A stretch of 64,000 bases of DNA from Harmonia axyridis (GCF_914767665.1 NC_059502.1:47280753-47344752), one strand, 5' to 3'; positions 11,400-21,896 are shown, numbered from the stretch's first letter. Notes: a model not told the origin generated them from the letters alone. Numbers and translations are program-made.

Positions 11400-12322
11400 A
11401 TATTACTGAATGATGTGGTAGGTAATAAATATGATATTGACTTTGATGATTGCGATTAATTTTAGTCCTACGACCTAAATTTTGATATTGAGCGATGATT
11501 TCAGAATAATGAGCTTTGAGTTCAGGGTTTTTATTGAGTTTTCTTTCAATCGCGTGAAATCTGTTGATGGCTGTTTCTTCAGAGTCACCTAATTTGAGGT
11601 AATTTTTTTTAAGGGTAAACTAATTGTGAATCCTGCGGTAATGCTTTTGTGAAGGTTTCAGAGAAATGAGATTCACACTCAGCTTCTTCTTTGGTACTGG
11701 ATTGTTGACCTGCAAAGCTTTTCTCGATCTGCCAAAAATCTTGTAACTGTATATTCTTTGAAATAGATAGAAAAGGAGAGTTCATGGAAGCGGGTGAAAG
11801 GATGAACAAGGGTCCGGATATTATCCAGCCTAGCTTTGTTTCCTGAATTATGGGTAGCCTTTTACCCAATTTGATTTGTCCACAAGAAAGTAGATCAAAG
11901 AATATGCCAACATCTAGGAGCATGTCAATATCAGAAGGTATATGAAATGTTGGGTCGGCAAGACAGATATTGCCTGGAAATTTGAAATGGCTTAGAGGTA
12001 TTTTCTATTGAGGTGTAAGGTCGGTGATTTTATCAATTATAAGATAAGGTAATTTGAAAGTGAAATTGTTATACATAGATTGGGTTTGGATTGTGGCTCG
12101 TTTGGAAATGTTTATGAGATTTTGACTCAAACCGGAAATCGGTATATTTACAGAGGTATGGCCTAAATTCAGCTTATCGAATAATTTTTTGGTTATAAAG
12201 TTTGATTGCGAGCCACTGTCGAGAAAAGCACGGCATTCAATTGTTTTTCCGTTTCTGTCTAAAATACTAAGAATTGCAGTGGAGAGAATTGTGTAAGTAC
12301 AATGACTTACTTGAGATGCCAC
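11400..12322 (-). pseudogene. BEL-1 protease and start of RT
   Basis: At 12322-12005 lies a BEL-type aspartic protease (DUF1758): IECRAFLDSGSQSNFITKKL with the DSG catalytic triad, ending at a stop. At 11923-11609 the linker LLDVGIFFDLLSCGQIKLG and TKLGWIISGPL is typical of the protease-RT junction. After a frameshift near 11610, RFHAIERKLNKNPELKAHYSEI and YYLPHHSVI mark the RT N-terminus, cut off at the TAA repeat holding the Dong-type element. The protease would process the Gag-Pol polyprotein. Confidence 0.85.
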
Positions 12323-12796
12323 TGAATGAGTTTACAAATTTTCGGGAATATTCTCCGTGTTCAAATTAGACCCTTGATGAGTATGAGACTGATTGCTGAA
12401 GGGTTGATTATTGATTCGAGTTTTGCTGGTATCATTCGAGTTATCATGAAGTAGAGTGTGGTGTTTTTTCCGGCAAAACCGACAGGAATAATTTGAATGT
12501 CCAGGTCTTATAGAGTTCGAGCACAACCTGAGACGCTTAATCTCAGCAAATCTTTTTTCTATAGGAGTGTCTAGAAATTCTTTACATGAATAAATGAAAT
12601 GGGTTTGGTTGCATAAAGGGCATAGATTATTTTTTGTAGATAAATGGGAGTAGAAACGAATTTCTCTAGATTTCTTGTTTAATAGATTATTTGGGTCAGA
12701 TGTATAGGTGTTTGATTGTCTCAGTCTTTACTTGTCGGAAATTCATCTTGATGATTAAAAAGTAAAATAACTTATTTCCGCTTTATATATTTATTT

Positions 12797-12840
12797 TCAC
12801 AACAATTGTTTCGTCATGTTAACATGACTTCGTCAGGTGA
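12797..12840 (-). ncRNA. Hammerhead ribozyme-like motif (left arm)
   Basis: Mirror image of the right-arm motif on the opposite strand, base for base: CTGACGA, six-pair stem II, GAAA, and TCAC/GTGA stem I. The same reservation about the extra A and the loopless stem III applies. Confidence 0.45.
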
Positions 12841-12861
12841 GCATGGTAACTGTTACTATGC

Positions 12862-12905
12862 TCACCTGACGAAGTCATGTTAACATGACGAAACAATTGT
12901 TGTGA
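12862..12905 (+). ncRNA. Hammerhead ribozyme-like motif (right arm)
   Basis: Core CTGACGA (12866-12872) and GAAA (12890-12893) flank a 6-bp stem II (GTCATG/CATGAC, loop TTAA). Stem I is TCAC/GTGA (12862-12865 with 12902-12905). Stem III would be ACAA/TTGT without a loop, so activity would need a dimer, as reported for other minimal hammerheads. The nucleotide before the cut would be U17 (GUU). One unpaired A follows the first core box, which weakens the match. Confidence 0.45.
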
Positions 12906-14379
12906 AAATAAATATATAAAGCGGAAATAAGTTATTTTACTTTTTAATCATCAGATGTATAGGCTTTTGTGTCCAAAGATTCTAAGAGAGAACAGCGTTG
13001 AGTGAGAAATGATAAGAAATTTCCAATTTTTGGGGTATTATTGTCATTAATGAAGATTTCCCATTCCTTTCTGGTTGACGAATCTCATTTGGAGCTAAGT
13101 AGAAATATTAAGATAGTATGCCATTCATCAACATTCTCACCTAAGCTTTTCAAGGATCTAAAATGTTTTTGTATTCATGTAAGAATTTTCTCAAGAGTAT
13201 GTGTGATTCTTTAGGAATATTTGGTAAATCAAAAATTGCCTTCATATGCGAGTTTATAATAGCTCTCCTATTTTGATAGCGTTCCGAAGTAAGTCCCAAG
13301 CGATTTTATAGTTGGCCTCGGTAGCATTCAATGAAGCAATTATTTGAGCATCTTCACCCTAAAGAGTCCGTTCACGCGGCGCAAATTCAGGCGTTTTCTC
13401 AACTAATTCGGTCCTGATTTTCTCAGGAACCGTAAACGCTATCGAGATGATTCAAAACAATATTGGAAGGTCTTTATCCCTTGTATGTTCGTTAGGTAAT
13501 AATTTCACTTTCAGTTGCAAATTAATTGTTTTATTGAAGTAGAAAGTACGATTTTCAATACCAATTTTGAATAATTTATTGTCGCTTCAGTTGACCTAAT
13601 ATCGAAAATCCAATACAATATGGTCATAGCCTATTTCTTCTTCTTTCCAATGATACCAATTAGAAATATATTACATCATAGTTACTCAAAATTCTATGTG
13701 ACGTATCAGGAGCGTCTTTCAGGAAATATATTCTTGTAAACCTGAATTATTCGTCACGAACAAAAAAAATATTTTGCCGCTTATACCTGCATGTTTCTAT
13801 TGCAGCATTGATTATCTTTAGAGCCATACGACCGATTTTCATGTAACTTTCTCGAATGAAAAAATGGATTTCTCTTGGAAGGCTTTGGATTGGATCCAAT
13901 AGTCAATTAATTACTTCGGACCGAAGGTTTCGTAAGTTTGGGAAAAAGTAAATGTCTGTTATTATGAAGGAAAGCGATTCGGATGTAATGATGGCTGGCA
14001 AATTACCTTGTTTTTACAATATTTCATATAATACAAAATTTGGGAAGTTCAGAAGCTCTCTTTGATTCGGTATTGTGCTTGAGAATAATACTTTGGAAGT
14101 TAACAAGAAGTGATTTCGTGTAAATTTATTTGAGTTATTTCATGATTTTATTGCCACATCAGATAAACATCAGTTGTAAATAAAGGTTATTCGGTACTAT
14201 TTTGTGTACCGTATTATTTCATTGCTGGACAATTTGACAGTTTCTAGGTAGGTTCAGCATTGCATAGGTACCTGAAAGAAGGCAATTTCGTTTGGTGAAG
14301 GAAATAAAAATTGGGTTTCAGTCGAAATTAGTTTTCGTACGTGATATGTGTAGAATTTCGAAAACAATTGTCCAGAACA

Positions 14380-17120
14380 TCCAGAAATACTTGATATAAG
14401 CACATCCGCCGTCAGTAGTGTCATGAATCCTGGTGATGGTTATGCACAGCTGAAGAAAATAGGAATGATATGAATATCCCTTGTTTTTCATTTTCACTGT
14501 AAGAAAGAAAGTTTATTCAGAAGTAGGTAACAGAAAATCATTCAAAATTTTTTACAATGATCATAACTATAATAATTTCAAAATAAAAGAGTACACAATG
14601 AAGTATGTAATGCCTGGGAACAGATAGCGTTGAAATCTATGGAAGAAGCCGCAGCAGAAGAAGTGAACTAATCGATCGAATGTGGAAGGATCGACATAAA
14701 TGGTACACCTTCAATAACGGTATTTTGTGATGGTAGTTGGGCTAAACGATATTATCGAAACTAGGGAAATTATAATTCACTCTCCGGAGTTCCTACAATT
14801 GTTGGGATGCAAACTGGAAAAATTTTATATTTGGGTGTGAAAAAAAGTATTGCATAATATGTCAAAGAGTTCAAACTAACAATGACACACCAACAGAGCA
14901 TACATGCTATAAAAATTGGAATTCATCTTCGACCGCCATGGAAGCTGATTTTTGTTCCAGTTCACCTATGTACAACAAAATGATTGTCGATGGGGACAAT
15001 AGTTGTTACAAAAAATTCTTGATAGTAGACCTTATGAACATTGTACAGGGTTGGCAAATTTCGATGTTTTAGCACTACAACTTTTGAACCAGAGTAGATA
15101 GACAAAATCTGATACCCACTTCTCGATCTCTTTTTCTGAGAAACTAACAAGGGTAGTATTCATTTTTGGCCACCTTCTTTTGTTTTCGAGTTATAAGCGA
15201 AAATTGGAAAAATGGCGATATCGAAAAACATTTATATCTCCGCTAATACTGATGATAGAGCTCTGAAATTAAAACATTATACAGGCACTTTTTTACGTAT
15301 AATCCAGTGGAGTGCTCGTATTTTCAAAAGGGTTCTTAATTACGAAGCTATGACCCAAAGTTATGTTTTTTCAAATGGGAACACTAGATTTTTGTGTCAT
15401 TTTCTGAAAGCTTGATTTTTCCTGATTTCAAAAATATATAACATCGTATGATTCGGATCAATATAAATAATAGAAAATGGCCAAAAACCTCTTTTCACCT
15501 AAGATTCTCAATATTTCTATGGTTTCTACTGTTGATGAACACAGAAAAATTGAGCTTTCTATAACAAGACCAGTGTCCTTCCGTCAATCTGATTATTTCT
15601 ATGCTTTTCACTTATTTCTACAAAATTCGAATCTAGATATGTTTTATAAATTTTTCATCTAAAAATTGATTTGGAAATAACGGAGAAACCACAAGATCGA
15701 ATTTTTCAATCGAAAGAGTTGTATTGAGATGCTTGTATCAGGAGATTATTTACATAGGTGTCCAGAATCAATACGCACAAGTACCAATCCATTTCAAATA
15801 GCATATGAAACAATGCATATATGATGGAACTCAACATTTTAATTACGAAGGGACAAACAAGAAATAATATTTAACCTAATAATGACAACAATTGCACAAT
15901 GCACAGTCGACACCTCTTCTCGATATTTCAATAGATGAATATTTGAAACTGTGTTCGAGTTACCTAGGAAACTTTTTCCAAGTTCGTTCATCTTTTCGAA
16001 ACTATTTGTATAAAATAAATATAGATTCGAATTTTGTAGAAATAAGTGAAAAGCATAGAAATACTCAGATTGACGAAAAGACACTGCTCTTGTTATAGAA
16101 AGGCTCATCAACAGTTGAAACCATAGAAATATTGAGACTCTTAAGTAAAAAAAGGTTTTTGACCATTTTCTGTTGAATATTTTGATACGAATCATACGAT
16201 GTCATATATTTTTGAAATCAGGAAAAATTAAGCTTTCAGAAAATGGCACAAAAATCTAGTGTTCCCATTTAAAAAAACATAACTTTGGGTCATAACTTCG
16301 TAATTAAAAACCCTTTTGAAAATACGAGCACGCCACTGGATTCTACGTAAAAAAGTGCCTGTATAATGTTTTAATTTCAGAGCTCTAGCATCAGTATTAG
16401 TGGAGATATAAAAGTTTTTCATTATCGCCATTTTTCCAATTTTCGCTTATAACTCGAAAACAAAAGAAGGTGGCCAAAAATGAATACTACCCTTGTTAGT
16501 TTCTCAGAAAAAGAGATCGAGAAGTGGGTATCAGATTTTGTCTATCTCCTCTGGTTCAAAAGTTGTAGTGCTAAAACATCGAAATTTGCCCACCCTGTAC
16601 AGTTCAGAAAATAGAATGTACCAATCATTTACTGAGGAACTACTGTAACAAATTACGAGAACTCTCGAAAGCACGTAGTGTTCTAGGGCCGTTGAAGAAT
16701 GTGATAAGCAAAAATATTTCACGATGCAGAACGGCTATATTAAAATCTGTACAATTCAGAAAAAGAAAAAACGCATGAAGATAAAATCAATTTTTTGAAG
16801 ATGGATATTATTGATAGCGTCAGTCATATATTTGGTGGAGAATTGTGCCACATTAGGCTACTTTTGTGAGAAAAAAGTAGCTGATCAAGACAACTATATG
16901 CAAGATTTTTGACAGTTCGATATAGAGGAGAAAATTATGCAGGCGTTGAGATATTTAGCACTACATGCCAGAAGTCTCATAGAAAATGTAACAACGAACA
17001 TTGTGGAACAATTCAATCCTATGATCAAAGAGTAAGAGGTAATAGAATTAATTACGCTTTGAGAAGATGCTACCAAAGTCCTTGTTAGGCAGTAGTTGTT
17101 GCAAAGAATAAAAAAAACCG
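14380..17120 (+). pseudogene. Mutator-like transposase (arthropod PF20700 type), broken
   Basis: Reading across frames gives LDISTSAVSSVMNPGDGYAQ, then WEQIALKSMEEAAAEEV, ITVFCDGSWAKRYYRN (DG as probable first catalytic aspartate), YNSLSGVPTIVGMQTGKILYLG, and YCIICQRVQTNNDTPTEHTC, a cysteine/histidine cluster. Foldback F2 (15046-16597) interrupts it. The far side resumes with TNHLLRNYCNKLRELSKARS and decays toward 17120. This matches the arthropod family catalogued as Mutator-like transposase domain; I name it from recall. Stops and shifts are numerous, so it is inactive. The internally deleted copy B lacks this region entirely. Confidence 0.7.
15046..16597. mobile_element. Foldback element F2 (CAGGGT ends, TA duplication)
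   Basis: The left arm (about 15046-15655) and right arm (about 16005-16597) are reverse complements with scattered differences and a roughly 350-bp spacer. The ends read CAGGGTTGGCAAATTTCGATG and CAGGGTGGGCAAATTTCGATG inward, each next to TA. It splits the copy-A transposase. Open frames of about 60-120 codons in the arms mirror one another and have no recognisable family. It shares terminal bases and target preference with F1 but not interior sequence. Confidence 0.85.
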
Positions 17121-17142
17121 CTATACGCTATACACAAAGATA

Positions 17143-17667
17143 AGGAAAAGACCAATACAAAGCTGCGGTCCAGCTATGGGAGTTGAACAGTAGGACAATC
17201 CACTGGACTAACACTCCTAGACTTGCTCAGGCAAAGAAATTCGTGAAGATTTCACCTACTTACACCAGAAAACTCCTGAAGCTGTCACGAGCGGAGCTTC
17301 GGGTGATGGTGGGACTGCTGACGGGGCACTGTCGGTACAAACATCATTTGTACCGTATGGGTAAGTCAGCAGACGAGATTTGCAGGCTCTGTGGATCGGA
17401 AGTAGAAACTTCTGAACACTTGATATGCAAGTGTCCAGAGCTGGCTGGCCTAAGAACCATTCACATGGGCAAGCCGGTCCTGGATACCAGAGAGGTAATG
17501 GCCAAGGCCCCTAGGGAGGTTGTCAATTTTATTAACGTCGTTGACGACCTCCCTGGGTTTCTATGAATGAGTAGGGTAGTGAACAAAAGATCTGTATGGT
17601 CTCAGTTCCCGGAAGGCTCACCGAAGCAAAACGACCCCAGTTCAAATAATAATAATAATAATAATAA
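17143..17667 (+). mobile_element. 5'-truncated LOA-type non-LTR element
   Basis: Flanked by the 12-bp target duplication TACACAAAGATA (17131-17142 and 17668-17679). It consists of the last part of an LOA-type ORF, a short 3' UTR and a (TAA)n tail. It is nearly identical to the 3' end of the longer minus-strand copy at 61886-64000, so the family was active recently. It is nested in copy A. Confidence 0.9.
17183..17566 (+). pseudogene. LOA-type ORF2 C-terminal zinc-finger tail
   Basis: A 127-codon stretch starting within the truncated element; no native start is present. It contains LSRAELRVMVGLLTGHCRYKHHLYRMG and the CCHC-like CRLCGSEVETSEHLICKC, the standard C-terminal zinc motif after RNase H in I/LOA elements. 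It differs at one residue from its counterpart at 62362-61979. Upstream of it the tryptophan codon TGG is intact where the other copy has TGA. Confidence 0.85.
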
Positions 17668-17727
17668 TACACAAAGATATGATAGGTCGTAGTCCAGGAC
17701 GAACGGCGAAGAGAATGGAACGAAGTA

Positions 17728-18480
17728 GTGTCTTCAAAAAAAAAAAAAAGAAGAAGGGGTTGGAAGCTACAGTTCTCTGCAGGGCCAGATAATAATTATC
17801 GAAAAAATTGTGAAAACCCAGACATGGATGAGGAAATATTCCAATTTTATAGAACTGAATTTTTGAGGGGTTCAATCAAAACAGAAGAAGCTCATAAAGA
17901 AATTGAGCTGAAAACACGACTTCAAACTGATTCCGCTGATTGGCATCAGCAGAGGAGGAAATTGTTGACGGCTTCAATATTTGGAAAAATATGTAAAATG
18001 CCTCCTATGTCAAGTTATTGCTCAATAGTTGAAAGCATTTTATATAAAAATTTTTCTGCAAAAGCTATAGATTGGGGAAAAATAATGAAGAACGAGCGAA
18101 GCGTCTATTAGAGAATGAATTGTGCTCGAAGACCACAAACAGTGGCCTTTTTATTAATAAAAAAAGGTCTAGGTCCTTCTCTAGATGGCATTTTTGAAAA
18201 AAGTAATCAATTAATTGAAATCAAATGCCCTTTTTTAGCAAGAAATAATATGATAAAGGACGCTATTGAAAGGAAACAAATCACATATTTGGAAAAAATG
18301 CTGATCAGGAATATCGATTGAAACAAAGTCAGAATTATTATTATCAAGTTCAGCTGAAAGAGAAAAATGCTTTTGTCGTGTGAACTTTGAAGGTCACTTT
18401 ATTCATCGAAGTCAACATCGATGAAGAGTTTTTCGAAGGAAAATTTCATTAAAACTGTGTTTTACCTGTAATAATTGACC
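17728..18480 (+). pseudogene. YqaJ-type (lambda exonuclease-like) gene of copy A, broken
   Basis: After a short basic start, residues read FYRTEFLRGSIKTEEAHKEIEL, QTDSADWHQQRRKLLTASIFG, and after a shift near 18100 GPSLDGIFEKSNQLIEIKCPF, then a tail with FIEVNIDEEFFE-like sequence. The DG..EIK pattern is the metal-binding core of YqaJ/lambda-exonuclease nucleases. Such a protein would digest one strand of duplex DNA ends; its use to the transposon is unknown. At least two frameshifts or stops make it a pseudogene. It follows the transposase on the same strand. Homology is by motif only. Confidence 0.75.
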
Positions 18481-19143
18481 ATAGATATAGAGGCTCAAAA
18501 ATAAGGATCCTCAATACAAACTAGATCTTCAGGATGAGAAAAATTGAAGAAAACAGAAGGCGATTCGAATTATATCATTATGAACCAAGCTGATTTCTTT
18601 TTAATTATAACAAAGTACTATTCCTTAAAACTGTAGATATTTATGAAATGAGTTCATCAAAATTCTCAATGAAACTTTTTTATTTCGGATTAGATATTTC
18701 AAAATTCATTCCATTTAATTCATAAGGGTTTTTAACAATTCAAAAAATGAGGATAATGGTATATCAAAGCGTATTTGGATTCTCAATTCGATATCAAGTA
18801 ATTATGGAAAGTAGAGTCTTTTTCAAGACCTAAAAAACAGTTCGTGTTTCTCAACTTTGTTCTTATTATGAAGAAACCGTCTTTACAATTACAACCATAA
18901 TCATAGGTCACCATTTGACAATCATTTCATTTCATCAAAATGTCGAAAATGCGGCTGCATATTCCGACACGCACTAGTAGAACTCGAGAAAGAAACGAGA
19001 TCATCCCAATGCGTTACAAATTCATTCTATCTGGGCTGAGGGCCTAATACGGTCTCGATATTTTTACTACGCCCACCCGCTCTTGCCCCTTCACGTTGCG
19101 ACCCCTCTGCTTCCCAAGCAGTGTGGTGTAAACAGACTCTTAA

Positions 19144-21333
19144 GAGTCCGTTCACGCGGCGCAAATTCATGCGTTTTCTTAACTAATTCGGTCTTGATTT
19201 TCTCAGGAACGGTAAACGCTATCGAGATGATTCAAAACAATATTGGAAGGTCTTTATCCCTTGTATGATCGTTAGGTAATAATTTCACTCAAAGTTGCAA
19301 ATTAATTGTATTATTGACGTAGAAAGAACGATTTTCAATACCAATTTTGATTAATTTATTGTCGCTTCAGTTGACCTAAATTCGAAAATCTAATACGACA
19401 TGGTCATAGCCTATTTTTTCTTTTTTCCAATGATACCAATAAGAAATATATTACATCATAGTTACTCAAAATTCTATGTGACGTTGTAAATCTGTTTCAA
19501 GTGCCAGAATTGTGAACTAAAAATCGTTGCTCCTCCCTGAGGGGCGTGGCTTGTAGCTATCAGGACCGTCTTTTAGGAAATATATTCTTGAAAACCTGAA
19601 TTATTTGTTACGAACAAAAAAAAATATTTTGTCGCTTAAACCTGCAAGTTCCTATTCCAGCATTGATTATCTTTAAAGCCATATGTCTGATTTTCATGTT
19701 ACTTTCTCGAATGAAAAAATGTATTCCTCATGGAAGGTTTCGGATTGGATGCAATAGTCAATTAATTACTTCGGACCGAAGGTTCGTAAGTTTGGGAAAA
19801 AGTAGATATCTGTTATTGAAAAAATCGATTCGGATGTAATGATGGCTGGCAAATTACCTTGTTTTTAACATATTTCATATAATACAAAATTTGGTTAGTT
19901 CAGAACCTATCTAAGATTCGGTATTGTGCTACTGCTTGAGAATAATACTTTAAAAGTTAACAAGAAGTGATTTCGTGTAAATTTATTAGAGTTATTTCAA
20001 GATTTCATTGTCACATCAGATAAACATCAGTTGTAAATAAAGGTTATTCGGTACTCTTTTGTGTACCGTATTATTTCATTGCTGGACAATTTGACAGTTT
20101 CTAGGTAGGTTCAGCATTGCATAGGTACCTGAAAGAAGGCATTTAGGAGTAAAAATTTAAAATGGTCTATTTTTGTACCTATACGTATATTTCTACTCAC
20201 TCATTGATTTTATGTAGAAATGAAGTAAAATGCCTCCTATGACAAGTTGTTGCTCAACAGTTGAAAGCATTTTATAAAAACATTTTTCTGCAAAAGCTAT
20301 AGATTCGGGAAAAATAATGAAGATCGTGCGAAGCGTCTATTAGAGAACGAATTGTGCTCGAAGATCACAAACAGTGGAATTTTTATTAATAAAAAATGGC
20401 CTTTTCTAGGTGCCTCTTCAGATGGCGTTGTTGAAAAAAATAATCATTCAATTGAAATCAAATGCCGGTTTTCAGCAAGAAATAATATGATGAAGGACGC
20501 TATTGAAAGGAAACAAATCACATATCTGGAAAAAATGATGATTAGAAATATCGATTAAAACAAAGTCATAATTATTATTTTCAAGTTCAGGGACAATTAA
20601 ATATAGCTGAAAGAGAAAAATGCCTTTGTCGTATGGACTTTGAAGGACTTTTTATTTATCGAAGTCAACATCGATGAAGAGTTTTTCGAAGAAAAATTTT
20701 ATTAGGAATCCCCAATACAAACTAGATCTTCAGGATGAGCAAAATTGAAAAAAAAAAGGCAATTTGAAATATATCATTATGAAACAAGCTGATTTTTTTT
20801 TATTATTATAACAAAGTACTATTCCTCAAAACTGTAGATATTTATGAAATGAGTTCATCAACATTCTCAATGAAATTTTGGATTAGATATTTCAAAATTC
20901 ACGCCATTTAATTCATAAGGATTTTCACAATTCAAGAAATGAGGATAATGGTATATCAAAGCGTATTTGGATTCTCAATTCGATATCAAGTAATTATGGA
21001 AAGTAGAGAGTCTTTTTAGAAACCTAAAAAAGAGTTCGTATTTCTCAACTCTTAGCTCTTATTATACAGAAACCGTCTTTACAACCATAATCATAGGTCC
21101 ATTTGACAATCATTTCATTTCATGAAAATGTCAAAAATGCGGCTGCAAATTCCGACACGCACTAGAAACGAGAAAGAAACGAGATCATCCCAATGCGTTA
21201 CAAATTCATTCTCTCTGGGCTGAGGGCCTAATACGTTCACGATATTTTCACCATGATAGTCGACGCCCACCCGCTCTTGCCTCTTTACGTTGCGACCCCT
21301 CTGCTTCCCAAGCAGTGTGGTGTAAACAGACTC
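19144..21333 (+). mobile_element. TTAA-flanked DNA transposon, copy B (internally deleted)
   Basis: It begins GAGTCCGTTCACGCGGCGC directly after the TTAA that ends copy A (19140-19143) and ends at TTAA 21334-21337, beyond which BEL-1 gag resumes. Its first about 960 bp match copy A 13364-14283, and its last about 1.1 kb match 17995-19139. The transposase part is absent. A 66-bp stretch near 19485-19550 (CTCCTCCCTGAGGGGCGTGG) is present here and missing from copy A. Two copies head to tail share a single TTAA. Confidence 0.85.
20220..20690 (+). pseudogene. YqaJ-type gene remnant of copy B
   Basis: This parallels 17990-18440 of copy A. It reads LGASSDGVVEKNNHSIEIKC, keeping the SDG and EIK core residues, followed by SARNNMMKDAIERKQITYLEK and VWTLKDF..FIEVNIDEEFF. 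The N-terminal half is shortened and frame breaks occur near 20340 and 20560. Where the two copies differ, copy B keeps the glycine-alanine-serine before DG that copy A has lost. Confidence 0.7.
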
Positions 21334-21377
21334 TTAAGAGAACCTTGTAGGTAGAAAAACCTTTGAATATCCGTAAG

Positions 21378-21510
21378 GGCCAGTTGCACCATTTGCCTAA
21401 ACATCGATTAAAAATTTGAACGTTGATTACTCTATTATTTCTCAAAGAAATCAGAAATTAATCAATGTTTAAATTTTAATCAACGTTTAGGCAAATGGTG
21501 CAACTAGCCC
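21378..21510. mobile_element. Complete Harbinger-like palindromic MITE
   Basis: 133 bp with ends GGGCCAGTTGCACC and GGGCTAGTTGCACC in inverted orientation and a nearly palindromic body. TAA precedes and CAA follows; in the interrupted BEL-1 gag this corresponds to one TTA, so the duplication is 3 bp. GGGCC ends with a 3-bp TWA duplication are typical of PIF/Harbinger. Non-coding; mobilised in trans. Confidence 0.85.
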
Positions 21511-21896
21511 CAAGCATTTTATTTTGATTGATTAGAGCATCAAATGTTTCTTGGAACTGTGTCCACTTGTCATAACTACCGTTAAATTCAATCAATTTAA
21601 TGTCAGGTAGCTTTACAATTGTCATCGGATGATGTGATACGACACTGGCAGTCGATGTTACGGGCTTAGACAATTTCATTTTTTTCGGACTCTAAGCACT
21701 CAATGTCTGTTTGTATTGAGTTGAATTCGGATAAAAGCGATATAATAGCATTCAAGCGAGTTTCTAAATCAAATGTAGATTCTTGAGTCAATGGATTAGT
21801 GGATATTTTCTTCAGATATTTATCGTATCTTGTGATTGAACCTTTTATACCGGATCTGCGAGAAGTGAGCATTCTTTTATTATCGATTTCAGTCAT
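21511..21896 (-). pseudogene. BEL-1 gag, N-terminal part
   Basis: Two overlapping frames: MTEIDNKRMLTSRRSGIKGS with a helical segment to about 21666, then IVKLPDIKLIEFNGSYDKWT and FQETFDALINQNKM, the conserved BEL/Pao Gag motif (LPkl.l..F.G....W..F...F). A frameshift near 21670 separates them. The next part of the motif (DIQRFFYLQGSL) lies at 21375-21338 beyond the MITE, and the following part (KGEDAQI) at 13359 beyond the two TTAA transposons. Confidence 0.85.

Larger units (their letters stand above)
12713..12949. mobile_element. Palindromic Penelope-LTR-like insertion with 13-bp target duplication
   Basis: TCAGATGTATAGG occurs on both sides (about 12700-12712 and 12950-12962) and is single in the inferred gag, so this is a target-site duplication. 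The insert holds two near-perfect inverted arms of about 97 bp meeting near 12852. Each arm carries a hammerhead-like core (separate entries). Inverted LTR dimers and variable target duplications are known for Penelope-like elements, so I read it as a non-autonomous Penelope LTR copy. Confidence 0.65.
12330..13359 (-). pseudogene. BEL-1 gag, C-terminal half
   Basis: In minus-strand order: GEDAQIIASLNATEANYKIAW (DUF1759-type Gag core) near 13357-13290, then LPNIPKESHTLL..LLSSK-like sequence, then CRFCRKKHHTLLH near 12480, a CCHC zinc knuckle of a nucleocapsid. Stops and a palindromic insertion (12713-12949) break it. The Gag protein would assemble virus-like particles in the cytoplasm. Confidence 0.75.
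13364..19139 (+). mobile_element. TTAA-flanked DNA transposon, copy A (transposase + YqaJ gene)
   Basis: The left end GAGTCCGTTCAC is preceded by TAAA (13360-13363, a changed TTAA). The right end, read inward, is GAGTCTGTTTAC next to TTAA (19140-19143). It interrupts the BEL-1 gag frame exactly at a TTAA. The interior encodes a broken Mutator-like transposase and a broken YqaJ exonuclease, and holds foldback element F2 and a truncated LOA element. TTAA duplications are known for piggyBac, Kolobok and Sola3. The transposase is not piggyBac-like, so a Kolobok-type assignment is a guess. Confidence 0.8.
4190..21896 (-). mobile_element. BEL/Pao retrotransposon BEL-1, fragmented by nested insertions
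   Basis: Colinear pieces of one minus-strand BEL/Pao element lie at 21896-21511 (gag N-terminus), 21377-21338 (gag), 13359-12950 and 12712-12330 (gag and zinc knuckle), 12322-11400 (protease to RT start), and 7054-4190 (RT, RNase H, integrase). The gag reading frame can be followed across the Harbinger-like MITE and across the TTAA transposon pair, which shows these were later insertions into one element. No LTR pair could be matched at the outer ends, so outer limits are uncertain. The element carries frameshifts and stop codons and is inactive. Confidence 0.8.

Noticed and set aside
15212..16431. Several 60-118-codon frames such as MAISKNIYISANTD and MAIMKNFYISTNTD
   Set aside because: Same explanation: images of one arm sequence of F2 on both strands, with no domain.
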